Source: JANMJD01 sp963828405
Lineage (GTDB): Bacteria; Actinomycetota; Acidimicrobiia; Acidimicrobiales; Ilumatobacteraceae
Reading direction: 5' to 3'
Assembly (NCBI GenBank): GCA_963828405.1
Contig: CAWHEG010000031.1
Coordinates: 310,001 to 374,000, forward strand
DNA: 64,000 nucleotides
In this document: piece after piece, positions 53,901 to 62,122 of the stretch
Numbering within the stretch: the stretch's first letter is position 1
Layout of the letters: each line of letters opens with the position of its first letter
Translations under genes and position numbers: made by a program
The notes under the pieces: generated by a model
Seen by the model: the letters and a program-made list of their open reading frames with translations, nothing else
The model's database searches: none
Told to the model about the DNA's origin: nothing

Positions 53901-54315
53901 GTTCGGCCGGACCGGCATCGCGACGAGCCAGGTCGGCGACCGCGCGGGCGGTGCGCAGCCGATCGTTGCGCAGGGCCCACACGACGTCGCGCAGGCGGAT
54001 CAGTTCGGCGTTGGCCGCCTCGAGGTCGGCCCCGGGCACGTCGGCGGCCTCGAGGCGGCGCTCCTGGGCATTGGCGGCGGCCTCGAGCTGATCCAGCCGG
54101 GCCGAGACACCGGCCGCCAGGTGGGCATGGGCGACCAGGGCGCGCACGCCGGGGACGCCGCGCAACAGGTGGTCGGCGGCTTCGGCGTGGGCGGCGGCCG
54201 CGGCCAACCCGTCGGGGAGCGCGGCGATCGATCGATCGAGGGGATCGAGCACGTCGGCGACGCCGGGGACCGGGCGCGTCGCGGGACGGCTGAGAATTGC
54301 CACAATGCCGCACAT
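50914..54315 (-). CDS. GlmS-like glutamine amidotransferase with two SIS domains, unusually long
   Basis: 1,133 residues, nearly twice the usual GlmS length (about 610). The start MCGIVAILSR puts the catalytic cysteine at residue 2; an in-frame GTG at 54321 adds two residues and is rejected. The glutaminase part is interrupted by about 120 alanine-rich coiled residues, then resumes at GRDSAGIHLYVW and LSHTRWASVG. Two SIS-type segments follow (LIIAVSQSGTTTDTN, VVGSGPNKVAAEEVRIKLSE). About 350 residues after the second SIS domain are not in normal GlmS. Neighbour glmM supports a glucosamine-6-phosphate synthase role. Confidence 0.82.
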   Translation of the reverse strand: MCGIVAILSRPATRPVPGVADVLDPLDRSIAALPDGLAAAAAHAEAADHLLRGVPGVRALVAHAHLAAGVSARLDQLEAAANAQERRLEAADVPGADLEAANAELIRLRDVVWALRNDRLRTARAVADLARRDAGPAELAAFTAVQQTLSALDRLEVRGRDSAGIHLYVWDHGLDPGDPAIARLIAERSGDPLFTSGSVRAAGNVLSFVYKAAAEIGELGDNTRVMRAAITGDALLHLALQAPTARLSVLSHTRWASVGIISEPNAHPLNHEESLDGLSGPYVVGALNGDVDNHADLKAAHGLSIPGPITTDAKVIPALVSRHTVASGDLVEGFRRSVVSFEGSVAIGAASAARPDMLMLALRGSGQALYVGLADDCFVVASEPYGVVEETSRYVRVDGETPSAPSNPTNRGQIFVLDAGRAGELAGIRRLAYDGTELPIAEREIVTAEVTTRDIDRGDAPHFLLKEIGEAPDSFRKTLRGKIVERDGLLRVALPPATLPPEIVSRLSNGTIRRVLVIGQGTAAVAGQSAAAILEDLCGGKFDVDPVTATELSGFGLRVDMTDTLIIAVSQSGTTTDTNRTVDLARGRGALVIGIVNRRNSDLTDKADGVLYTSDGRDVEMSVASTKAFYAQVAAGALLACAISELLGLGDDRRRHELLSTLRTMPEAMREVIARREVIAEAARRFAPHRRYWAVVGSGPNKVAAEEVRIKLSELCYKSIACDVTEDKKHIDLSCEPLILVCAAGLVGGTADDVAKEVAIYRAHKAAPIVIASDGEDRFSAGVQVIKVPSVDSALGFVLSAMVGHLFGYEAALAIDALARPLREAREVIEQAAETDPTGEAMLRQLRHGLDGPARVYFDTMRTGAYNGQLEASTAVHLANLLRDALDDSPLEAYQADSGKIATPVALIDDLTIALTRAIEELTRPVDAIKHQAKTVTVGISRSDEGVLDRPLVQAVLGIGAGRDRLSYGVLKVLAALDAAIADVTGFTRYRIEGDPASGGRIVVVDRGGIARDLTSRVERDAQLKGTKRQVALHRELIVARGRADGRSIVMIPEVKASQCTGLTLLHVRFHEFLPPGVLRGVLQGYDNRYDRLVDWVSETEGSFRDDLLGSVPVVDLLTVPISEIADRWSRAD

Positions 54316-54389
54316 GGTCACCCAGGCTACCCAGGGCGCTGGGTCGGCGGCGGCGGTCGGCGCGCTTTGGACCGTAGTACCCGCTCGTA

Positions 54390-55721
54390 CTACCCGCTCC
54401 GGCGGACGATGGCGTCGATGATCCGCTGGGCAGCGTCGCGCGCCGTGGCGTCGGCCGGGGCCTCGACCATCACCCGCACCAGCGGTTCGGTGCCGCTCGG
54501 GCGGACGAGCACGCGGCCCTCGTCACCCAGCTCGGCTTCCACGGCGGCGATCTCGGGAGCCACCGACTCGGCGATCGCCGACCACGGCCGGGTCACGTGG
54601 GTGTTGAGCAGGACCTGTGGATAACTCGTCATCGCCGCGCCGGCAAGCTCGGCCAGCGGCCGCCCCGAGCGGCGCACGAGGTCGATGAGCAGCAGGCCGG
54701 CGAGCAACCCGTCGCCGGTGCTGGCGAACTCGGGCACGATGATGTGCCCACTCTGCTCGCCGCCCAGCGAGAAGCCGCCCTCGCCGAGGGCCTCGAGGAC
54801 GTACCGGTCGCCGACGGCGGTGGTCACCACGTTGATCCCCGACGCCGCCATCGCCTTGTGGAACCCGAGGTTGCTCATCACCGTGACCACGACGGTGTCA
54901 TGAGCCAGGCGCCCCTGCATGCGCAGATCGGCGGCGAGCAGGGCCAGCAGGTGGTCGCCGTCGACGATCCGGCCCTGGTGATCGACGGCGATCAGCCGGT
55001 CCCCGTCGCCGTCGAAGGCGAGCCCGAGCTGTGCGCCGTGCTCGACGGTGATCGTCCGTAGCGGGCCGGGATGTGTCGCCCCGACCCCGTCGTTGATGTT
55101 GCAGCCGTCCGGGCTCGCGCCGACGGCGTGGACCTCGGCGCCGAGGCGGGCGACGACATCGGCGGCCACCTCGCTCATCGCGCCGTGGGCGCAGTCGAGC
55201 ACGACGCGCAGCCCGGTGAACGGGGTCTCACCCGCCGGGTCGAGGAGCCCGACCAGGTGGGCAGCGTAGGTCGAGACGGCGTCGTGGTGATCGCTGATCG
55301 ATCCGACCGCCGCGCCGGCGGCGACGGGTGCGCCGAGCCCGGCCATCCGCGCCTCGATCCGCGCCTCGACATCGTCGGGGAGCTTGCGTCCGCCGGGGGC
55401 GAACAGCTTGACCCCGTTGTCGGGGAACGGATTGTGCGAGGCGGTGATCACCGCACCGGCGACATGGCGCGTCCGGGCCAGGTGGGCGACGCCCGGCGTC
55501 GGGATGACCCCGAGCAGTTCGACGTCGACGCCCTCGCTGGCGAACCCGGCGGCCAGCGCCGACTCGAGCAGTGGACCCGAGCGGCGGGTGTCGCGCCCGA
55601 TCATCACGCTCGGCGAGCCGAGCACACCGGCCGCGGCGCGGCCGAGCGCCATCACGTATTCGGGGGTGACCTCGGTGTTGGCGACACCGCGAACACCGTC
55701 GGTGCCGAACCTCGGACTCAA
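54390..55721 (-). CDS. glmM: Phosphoglucosamine mutase
   Basis: Interconverts glucosamine 6- and 1-phosphate for UDP-GlcNAc. 443 residues. Phosphoserine loop ITASHNPFPDNGVKLF, metal loop AFDGDGDRLIAVD, substrate loop GGEQSGHIIVPEF, phosphate-binding VRPSGTEPLVRVMVE. Upstream of the GlmS-like gene and downstream of rpsI. Confidence 0.97.
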   Translation of the reverse strand: MSPRFGTDGVRGVANTEVTPEYVMALGRAAAGVLGSPSVMIGRDTRRSGPLLESALAAGFASEGVDVELLGVIPTPGVAHLARTRHVAGAVITASHNPFPDNGVKLFAPGGRKLPDDVEARIEARMAGLGAPVAAGAAVGSISDHHDAVSTYAAHLVGLLDPAGETPFTGLRVVLDCAHGAMSEVAADVVARLGAEVHAVGASPDGCNINDGVGATHPGPLRTITVEHGAQLGLAFDGDGDRLIAVDHQGRIVDGDHLLALLAADLRMQGRLAHDTVVVTVMSNLGFHKAMAASGINVVTTAVGDRYVLEALGEGGFSLGGEQSGHIIVPEFASTGDGLLAGLLLIDLVRRSGRPLAELAGAAMTSYPQVLLNTHVTRPWSAIAESVAPEIAAVEAELGDEGRVLVRPSGTEPLVRVMVEAPADATARDAAQRIIDAIVRRSG

Positions 55722-55761
55722 CCCTCGACCTCCGCCAGCCGACCGGGAACGACCGGCCCGA

Positions 55762-56154
55762 TCAGCGCTTCGTGTACTGCGGGGCCTTGCGCGCCTTCTT
55801 GAGGCCGTACTTCTTCGACTCCTTGGCCCGCGAATCGCGGGTCAGCAGTCCGGCCTTCTTCAGCGCCGGGCGCAACTCGATGTCGAGGTCGATCAGGGCG
55901 CGGGCGATGGCCATGCGCAGGGCGCCGGCCTGCCCGGTGACGCCACCGCCGACCATTGTGGCATCGATGTCGTACGCCTCTTCGAGGCTGGTGACCTTGA
56001 GGGCCTCGCAGACGACCATCCGCGAGGTCGCCGTCGGGAAGTAGTTCTCGAACGAACGACCGTTGACCGTGATCACGCCGGTGCCGGGGCGTAGGCGGGC
56101 TCGGGCGATGGCTTCCTTGCGGCGGCCGGTGGTCTGGGTGAGCGGCTTGGTCAC
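55762..56154 (-). CDS. rpsI: 30S ribosomal protein S9
   Basis: 130 residues: TGRRKEAIARARLRPGTGVI at the start, LTRDSRAKESKKYGLKKARK at the end with the terminal KR that reaches the P-site tRNA. Twenty-five bases after rplM, one operon. Confidence 0.98.
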   Translation of the reverse strand: MTKPLTQTTGRRKEAIARARLRPGTGVITVNGRSFENYFPTATSRMVVCEALKVTSLEEAYDIDATMVGGGVTGQAGALRMAIARALIDLDIELRPALKKAGLLTRDSRAKESKKYGLKKARKAPQYTKR

Positions 56155-56179
56155 GTGGTTTCCTCTACTACGGTCGGGC

Positions 56180-56626
56180 TCAGCGGGCGCGAGCGCCGGG
56201 GATTTCGAGTGCGGTGGGGTTCTGGGCGCCGTGGGGATGATCGGGCCCGGCGTACACCTTGAGCTTCTTGACCATCTGGCGCCCGAGCGGGCCCTTGGGC
56301 AACATCCCGGCCACCGACTTGCGCACGGCGTCGGCCGGCTTGCGGGCGAGCAGGTGGGCGTACGTCTCGGACTTGAGCCCGCCCGGGTAGCCCGAGTAGC
56401 GGTAGACGAGCGAGCTGTCGGCCTTGCCCTTGGTCATCACGACCTTGTCGACGTTGACGATGATCACGTGGTCGCCGGTGTCGATGTGCGGGGCGAACAT
56501 GGTCTTGTGCTTCCCACGGAGCACCCGGGCGGCTTCGGTGCAGATGCGCCCGAGGACCATGCCCTCGGCGTCGATCACGTGCCAGGCGCGCTGGATCTCG
56601 CTGGCTTTCGGGGAGTAGGTGGGCAT
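56180..56626 (-). CDS. rplM: 50S ribosomal protein L13
   Basis: 148 residues from ATG 56626 with AAGGAAG upstream (MPTYSPKASEIQRAWHVID). Marks: VLRGKHKTMFAPHIDTGDHV, GLKSETYAHLLARKP and VAGMLPKGPLGRQMVKKLKV. Followed by rpsI. Confidence 0.98.
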   Translation of the reverse strand: MPTYSPKASEIQRAWHVIDAEGMVLGRICTEAARVLRGKHKTMFAPHIDTGDHVIIVNVDKVVMTKGKADSSLVYRYSGYPGGLKSETYAHLLARKPADAVRKSVAGMLPKGPLGRQMVKKLKVYAGPDHPHGAQNPTALEIPGARAR

Positions 56627-56734
56627 CACAGCTTCCTTGCTGGCAGTCGTTCGTACGTCCGGGCGACATGGAGCCACCAGGGAACCTGGAAAGGATACGG
56701 GTACGAACCGGTAAACGACAAACGAGCCGGCGAA

Positions 56735-57232
56735 TCAGCCGGCCGGGGATGCCGGATCCGACCCGGGCAGACCGTCGCGGGCCAGCGCGGCATTGGTCCA
56801 CTGCGCCTCCCCGGTGACCTCGCGGCCGAACCAGTCGGGCGGTACGAAGGCTCGGGCCTCGGCCTCGGTGACGAACTCGACCTCCACCGTGCACAGACCG
56901 CCGAGTTCGCCGCCATAGACGTCGAGGTCGGCGACGTGGCCAGCGGGCTGGCCGAGCGGCACCCGGTAACGGACCTTGTCGATCCGCCGACCCGCCGTGT
57001 GGGCCCACAGGGCCTCGGCCTGGGCAGCGGAGATGGGCAGTTCGACCTCGGTTCGGCTCAGCCCGCCTCCGGCCTTGACGGTGAGCGCGGCGGCGGTGTC
57101 GGTGATCCTCACGCGCACCGAGACCTCACCGTCGAGCGCCACGTACCCCTGCCTGAAGGTCTCGCCGGACCCCGTGATGGCAGCGGCGGGGGGCTCGGCC
57201 ACGAGGAACTTCCGCTCGATCTCGACCGTCAC
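56735..57232 (-). CDS. CYTH-domain protein (inorganic triphosphatase/adenylyl-cyclase-like fold)
   Basis: 165 residues from GTG 57232. The N-terminal EIERKFLVAEPP is the CYTH EXEXK signature; RQGYVALDGEVSVRVRI and VEVEFVTEAEARAFVPP form the tunnel strands. The full ExExK set is present, so triphosphatase activity is plausible. Divergent from the CHAD gene, only 34 bp apart. Confidence 0.85.
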   Translation of the reverse strand: MTVEIERKFLVAEPPAAAITGSGETFRQGYVALDGEVSVRVRITDTAAALTVKAGGGLSRTEVELPISAAQAEALWAHTAGRRIDKVRYRVPLGQPAGHVADLDVYGGELGGLCTVEVEFVTEAEARAFVPPDWFGREVTGEAQWTNAALARDGLPGSDPASPAG

Positions 57233-57266
57233 CGGCCCAGTATGGACCGCTGTAGGGTCGAGCACC

Positions 57267-58865
57267 ATGGGCGCTGCGCACGTCACGGTCGCGGCGGGGG
57301 CGGGTGATCCGGCGGATCACGTCGGACGACTGGCCCGACTCGGCTTCGAGTTCGGCGAACCGGCGCCCTTCGACACCACCCTGCTCGACACCTTCGACGG
57401 CCGCGCCCAGCGCGCCGGCATCAGCGTCGAACTCGTCGCCGACACCGGTTACCTCCTCGTCGTCCGCCGTGGCGACGAGGAGGTACGGGTGGACGTGAGC
57501 CGGGCGCCCCGGTTCGGCCGCGACCTGCCGCCCGGGCGCCTGTTCGGCCGCCTGGCCAGGCTGATCGGCGTACGCGCCCTGCTCCCGAGGATGCGCCTGA
57601 CCGGATCGGCCCGCACGGGTCGGCGCCGCAACCGGTCGGGCCGGGTGGTCGCCGTCGCCGTGGTCTCGGAGGGGCTCGTCATCGACGGCTACGAGGGCGC
57701 CGATCTTCCCGAGTGGATCATCGAGATCGACGGCCCGTCCGACGCGCAGAAGGCCGCCCGACGGGCCCGCGCCGCTCTCGAGGAGGCGGGCGTCGCATCG
57801 CGGCGAGGCGACACGCTGTCCGCCGCGGCGGCTGCGGCCCACCTCGATCTGGGCGGCATCCGCGACACACCGACGGTCCCGCTCGACCCGTCGATGTCGG
57901 CGGTCGACGGTTTGCGGGCGGTTCTGGCCAACCTCGCCACGACGATCGGGGCCAACTGGCAGGGCACGATCGAGCAGATCGACCCGGAGTTCCTCCACGA
58001 TCTGAGGGTGGCGGTCCGCCGCACCCGCACGGTCGTCGGCCACGGGACGCGGATCCTGCCTCCCGTCGTCGCGACCTGGGCCGCCGCGCTGTTCGGGCGG
58101 CTCGCCGATCTGACCGGCCCGGCGCGCGACCTCGACGTCACGCTCCTCGACTGGGACGAGCAGGTCGGTCGGTTGAGCGCCACGGCGATCGAGGCGCTCC
58201 GTCCGGTGCGGACCATCTTCGAGACGCGGCATGCCGCGGCGATGAGCGAGTTGACCGACGCGCTGCGATCCGACGAGCTCCGGGAGCACCTGGCGACATG
58301 GATCGCCTGGCTGCACGACCCCGAGCGGGTCATCGCCGCCGGGGGGAACGACGGCGACGGGCCGGTACCCCGGTCCGGCGCCGGCAACGACCGGGTTGAG
58401 CAGGCAGATCGGCAGTTGGGGCCAGCCGTGGCCCGGGCGATCCGACGCCGGCATCGCCTGCTCGTCGAGCGAGGTCGCCTGATCACGGCGGAGTCGCCGG
58501 CCGAGGCCGTCCACGATCTGCGCAAGGATGCCAAGAAGCTTCGCTACCTGCTCGAATGCTTCGGGAGTCTGTTCCCGCCGGAGCTGCTCGAGACTGCGGT
58601 CCGCCAGCTGCGCGCCCTCCAGGACAACCTCGGCGAACATCAGGACGCCGACGTGCAGGCCGCCGCGCTGCGGGCGATCGCCGCCGACCTGGAGGGCGAC
58701 GCCGATTTCGACACGATGCTTGCCCTCGGCCGGCTGACCGCGCGGGCCGACCAGCGCAAGACCGCCGCCCGCCACGACTTCGCCCGTCGGTTCGCCACCT
58801 ACGACAGCGCGGCTACCGAGGACATCTTCCGCAAGGCGCTCCGGGCCCTGAGGCGGACCCGCTGA
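57267..58865 (+). CDS. CYTH-like plus CHAD-domain protein
   Basis: 532 residues. The N-terminal half resembles a degraded CYTH (FDTTLLDTFDGRAQRAGISV). The C-terminal half (about 235-530) is a CHAD domain, an alpha-helical polyphosphate-binding module, with LHDLRVAVRRTRTVVGHGT and VHDLRKDAKKLRYLLECFG as the conserved His/Arg/Lys-rich helices. ATG 57267. Near PiT and PhoU-like genes, so polyphosphate metabolism is a reasonable guess. Confidence 0.85.
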   Translation: MGAAHVTVAAGAGDPADHVGRLARLGFEFGEPAPFDTTLLDTFDGRAQRAGISVELVADTGYLLVVRRGDEEVRVDVSRAPRFGRDLPPGRLFGRLARLIGVRALLPRMRLTGSARTGRRRNRSGRVVAVAVVSEGLVIDGYEGADLPEWIIEIDGPSDAQKAARRARAALEEAGVASRRGDTLSAAAAAAHLDLGGIRDTPTVPLDPSMSAVDGLRAVLANLATTIGANWQGTIEQIDPEFLHDLRVAVRRTRTVVGHGTRILPPVVATWAAALFGRLADLTGPARDLDVTLLDWDEQVGRLSATAIEALRPVRTIFETRHAAAMSELTDALRSDELREHLATWIAWLHDPERVIAAGGNDGDGPVPRSGAGNDRVEQADRQLGPAVARAIRRRHRLLVERGRLITAESPAEAVHDLRKDAKKLRYLLECFGSLFPPELLETAVRQLRALQDNLGEHQDADVQAAALRAIAADLEGDADFDTMLALGRLTARADQRKTAARHDFARRFATYDSAATEDIFRKALRALRRTR

Positions 58866-58889
58866 CGAGCCGGCCCGCGGGCCGGCGGA

Positions 58890-59669
58890 TCAGGGCGGAT
58901 CGACCGGGGGGGTGTCATAGCCCACTTCCCAGAGGCACAGACCGTGGGGCGGGGCGACGGTGCCCGCGCTGGCCCGGTCCCTGCTGCGCAGGATCGCCGT
59001 CATCTCGCCCGCCCGGCGGCGGCCCCGACCCACGTCGACGAGCGTGCCGACGATCGAGCGCACCATCTGGTGGCAGAAGGCATTGGCGCGGATCTCGAAG
59101 CGCAGCAGGCCGGGCTCGGGCTCGCTCCAGCGGGCGAGGCGGACCGATCGGACCAGGCTCCTCGGCGGCTCGCCCTCGCCGACCTTGGGACGGCGGCAGA
59201 ACGAGCTGAAGTCGTGCTCCCCGATGAGCGGGTCACAGGCCAACCGCATCAGCGGCACGGCCAGCGGCCGGGGCACGTGCCAGGCCGTCGCCGCCTGGAA
59301 CGGGTCGGGGGTCGCCGTGTTCAGCACCGTGTAGCGGTAGTGACGCCAGCGGGCGGAGAACCGGGCGTCGAAGTCGTCGGGCACCCACTCTGCGGCGCGT
59401 ACGACGATCGTCGGGCCGCACATCGCGTTGACCCGGCGCTGCAGGTCGGCCAGATCGGTCGACTCGGGCAGGTCGACGTGGACGACCTGGCCCCAGGCGT
59501 GCACCCCGGCATCGGTGCGGCCCGCCCCGGTCAGCTCCGTCGGTCGGCGCGCCACCCTGGACAACGCGTCGAGCAGGGTGCCGGCGACGGTGGCCACTCC
59601 CGCGTTGACGGCGAACCCATGGAACGAGGAGCCGTCGTAGGCCACCTGCAACTTCGCTCGACGGGTCAC
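58890..59669 (-). CDS. truA: tRNA pseudouridine(38-40) synthase
   Basis: 259 residues. The catalytic aspartate is in GAGRTDAGVHAWGQVVHVD; YDGSSFHGFAVN at the start and FCHQMVRSIVGTLVDVGRGR near the end are diagnostic. The order rplQ ... truA is typical; here the phosphate genes are inserted between. Confidence 0.97.
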   Translation of the reverse strand: MTRRAKLQVAYDGSSFHGFAVNAGVATVAGTLLDALSRVARRPTELTGAGRTDAGVHAWGQVVHVDLPESTDLADLQRRVNAMCGPTIVVRAAEWVPDDFDARFSARWRHYRYTVLNTATPDPFQAATAWHVPRPLAVPLMRLACDPLIGEHDFSSFCRRPKVGEGEPPRSLVRSVRLARWSEPEPGLLRFEIRANAFCHQMVRSIVGTLVDVGRGRRRAGEMTAILRSRDRASAGTVAPPHGLCLWEVGYDTPPVDPP

Positions 59670-59700
59670 GTGACCATGCTACGGACCCGGCCCGGGGGCT

Positions 59701-59904
59701 CTACGGCCGCTGGTGCTGCCGGGAGAAGTGGTCGAGCCACGACAACAGCGCCAGGACCACGCACCAGACGAACAGCAGCACGGGCACGTAGGTGAGCTCG
59801 TCGGGTGTGAGGGTTCGCAGGAACAGGCAGATGACGCCGGCGACGACGAGGAAGATGGCCCGTCGATCGCCACCGAGCCGGCTGGTCATCCGTCCTTTGC
59901 TCAT
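59701..59904 (-). CDS. Small membrane protein, 67 residues
   Basis: Two hydrophobic segments (AIFLVVAGVICLFLR and YVPVLLFVWCVVLALLSWLD) and a basic N-terminus (MSKGRMTSRLGGDRR). ATG 59904 overlaps the PiT stop (ATGA), which suggests cotranslation and an accessory role to the transporter. No family recognised. Confidence 0.65.
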   Translation of the reverse strand: MSKGRMTSRLGGDRRAIFLVVAGVICLFLRTLTPDELTYVPVLLFVWCVVLALLSWLDHFSRQHQRP

Positions 59905-60944
59905 GAGAACACGTCGACGATCTTGTACATCACCGCGGCCATGATCCCTGCGCCCGGGATCGTGCAGATCCAGGCCCAGACGACACGGCCCGCCACGTTC
60001 CAGCGCACGGCCGAGAACCGCCGAGCCGATCCCACTCCGACGACCGCGCCGGTGATCGTGTGGGTGGTCGACACCGGGATGCCTTTCGACGACGTGAAGA
60101 AGAGCACGACGGCCGCCGCGGTCTCGGCGCACACGCCGCTCATCGGCTCGAGCTTCGTCAGCTTGTTACCCATCGTCTTGACAATCCTCCAGCCGCCGAA
60201 CATGGTGCCCAGACCGATCGCCGTGTGCGCGGCGAGCACCCACCGGGTCGGGATCGTCGCATCGGGACCGAGCTTGCCCGCCGCGATGAGCAGGGCGAGG
60301 ATGATGCCCATCGTCTTCTGGGCATCGTTGGCGCCGTGGCCGAGACTGAACGCGCCGGCCGACACCAGCTGCAGGCCGCGGAAGACACGGTTCACGCCCT
60401 TGGGCTTGCGGATCCGGTGGATGATCCGCATGACCACGACGAGCAGCGTGAAGGCAAGGAGCAGCCCGACGAGCGGGGAGTAGACGATGAACACACCGAT
60501 CTTCTTGATGCCCTCGGTGATCGCCACGTTCTCGGTGACGCTCCTGCCATCGGCGTCGAGGTAGCTGTACGTCCAGCCGGCCTTGGCGATGCCGGCCCCG
60601 AGAATGCCGCCGACGAGGGCGTGGGACGACGACGAGGGCAGCCCGAGCATGGCGGTCACCACGTTCCAGACGATCGCCCCGATCAGCCCGGCGAAGATCA
60701 CCCCGATCGACAACAGGCCTCCGTGCGGGTTGACCACGCCCTTGGCGATCGTCGACGCCACCTTGGTCTCGAAGAACAGGAAGGCGATGAAGTTGAATGC
60801 CGCGGCCCAGGCCACGGCATAGATCGGCTTGAGAACGCGGGTGGCCACCACCGTGGCGATCGAGTTCGCCGCATCGTGGAATCCGTTGACGAAGTCGAAG
60901 GTCAGCGCCACCGCGATGACGAAGTACAGGAGGAAGTTCTGCAT
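59901..60944 (-). CDS. PiT-family inorganic phosphate transporter
   Basis: 347 residues, low-affinity phosphate:cation symport across the membrane. The two duplicated PiT signatures are NGFHDAANSIATVVATR and LGHGANDAQKTMGIILAL. About ten membrane segments. Paired with a DUF47 gene 15 bp upstream, the usual PiT partner. Confidence 0.94.
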   Translation of the reverse strand: MQNFLLYFVIAVALTFDFVNGFHDAANSIATVVATRVLKPIYAVAWAAAFNFIAFLFFETKVASTIAKGVVNPHGGLLSIGVIFAGLIGAIVWNVVTAMLGLPSSSSHALVGGILGAGIAKAGWTYSYLDADGRSVTENVAITEGIKKIGVFIVYSPLVGLLLAFTLLVVVMRIIHRIRKPKGVNRVFRGLQLVSAGAFSLGHGANDAQKTMGIILALLIAAGKLGPDATIPTRWVLAAHTAIGLGTMFGGWRIVKTMGNKLTKLEPMSGVCAETAAAVVLFFTSSKGIPVSTTHTITGAVVGVGSARRFSAVRWNVAGRVVWAWICTIPGAGIMAAVMYKIVDVFS

Positions 60945-60959
60945 TCGAGGGCCGCTGCC

Positions 60960-61574
60960 TCAGGTGTGCTTGACGGCGATGCCGGCGACGATGTCCGAGG
61001 CACGCTCGATCGAGTTCAGGGCGTGCTCCACTGCGGCGATGATGTCCTGCCACTTGAGCACGGTGAACGCGTCGTGCGCCCCGGAGTACAGTCCGGCGAG
61101 AGCACGGCGGTGCACGGCGTCACCCTGACTCTCGAGCCGGTCGATCTCATCGAGCTCGGGCTGCATGCCACGCAGCCTGGGGAGCTTGGCGATCAGCCCG
61201 ACGTTGACGTCGCACGCCTTGGCCAACAGATCGGCGAGTTCGGTGGCCTCGGGCAGCGGCGTGCTCACGTTGTGCAGGCTGATCAGCTCGGCCGCGTCGC
61301 GCAGGTCGTCGATGACGTCGTCGAGCTTGTCGGCCAGGGCGTGGATGTCTTCGCGGTCGAACGGGGTGACGATCGCCGTGTCGAGCCGATTGAGGATCGA
61401 GCGCATCAGATCGTCGCCGTTCTTCTCGATCTCGACGATCTGATCGACCTGGTCGACGGCCGGCAGCGAACCGAGCAGCTGCTGCAGCAGCCGGGCGCAG
61501 GCGGCGGCATTCGCGGCCGCCTGGTTGAAGAGCGGGTAGAAACCTTCGTCGCGCGGGATCAGTCGGAATCTCAT
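60960..61574 (-). CDS. DUF47/PhoU-like protein, PiT partner
   Basis: 204 residues of helical PhoU-like fold: MRFRLIPRDEGFYPLFNQAA, IEKNGDDLMRSILNRLDTAI and FDREDIHALADKLDDVIDDL. Such proteins (TIGR00153) regulate or assist PiT transporters. Coexpressed with pit. Confidence 0.9.
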   Translation of the reverse strand: MRFRLIPRDEGFYPLFNQAAANAAACARLLQQLLGSLPAVDQVDQIVEIEKNGDDLMRSILNRLDTAIVTPFDREDIHALADKLDDVIDDLRDAAELISLHNVSTPLPEATELADLLAKACDVNVGLIAKLPRLRGMQPELDEIDRLESQGDAVHRRALAGLYSGAHDAFTVLKWQDIIAAVEHALNSIERASDIVAGIAVKHT

Positions 61575-61680
61575 GGGCAGGACCTCCGCAAGGATCGAGC
61601 GACGAAACAGGCCGCAGCCTAGGCGTCCGGTTGCTCAACTCCAAGACGCAGATGTCCACCTCCCCCGGTCATCGGAGAAG

Positions 61681-61718
61681 CCGAGAGGGCGGCGCCGGTG
61701 CCGGCGCCGCCCTCTCGG
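61681..61718 (-). terminator. 18-bp hairpin between rplQ and the PiT operon
   Basis: CCGAGAGGGCGGCGCCGG and its exact complement are separated by TG. It lies 18 bp past the rplQ stop and should end the rpsK-rpsD-rpoA-rplQ transcript. Confidence 0.9.
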
Positions 61719-61735
61719 AGTGGATCAATCGTTGT

Positions 61736-62107
61736 TCAGACGAGTTCGACGCGGGCCATCGGCGCGTTGTCGCCCTGGCGCGGCCCGAGCTTGTAGATGC
61801 GCAGGTAGCCGCCCGGACGATCGAGGTAGCGGGGGGCGACGTCGTTGACCAGCTTGTGGGTCATCTCACGGTCGCCCAGGTAACCCTGGATCTGGCGGAT
61901 GCGGTGGACGCGGCTGGGTTCGCCCTCCTGGGACTTCTTGGCCTTGGTGATCAGCTTCTCGGCGATCGGGCGCAGCGCCTTGGCCTTGGCCTCGGTGGTG
62001 ACGATCGCTTCGGCGGCGAACAGCGACGCGGCCATGTTGGCCATCATCAGCCGCTGGTGGGCGGCATCGCCGCCGAAGTTGCGGGCGCGACGGGGGGTTG
62101 CAGGCAT
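61736..62107 (-). CDS. rplQ: 50S ribosomal protein L17
   Basis: 123 residues. ARNFGGDAAHQRLMMANMAA at the start, EAIVTTEAKAKALRPIAEKL and RPGGYLRIYKLGPRQGDNAP are diagnostic. Last gene of the alpha operon. Confidence 0.98.
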   Translation of the reverse strand: MPATPRRARNFGGDAAHQRLMMANMAASLFAAEAIVTTEAKAKALRPIAEKLITKAKKSQEGEPSRVHRIRQIQGYLGDREMTHKLVNDVAPRYLDRPGGYLRIYKLGPRQGDNAPMARVELV

Positions 62108-62122
62108 CGGTTCGTTCCCTTA

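Noticed and set aside
51103..54624. Very long plus-strand open frame opposite the GlmS-like gene
   Set aside because: Antisense shadow produced by strong GC3 bias; His/Arg/Gly-rich with no domain, while the minus strand encodes clear GlmS motifs.
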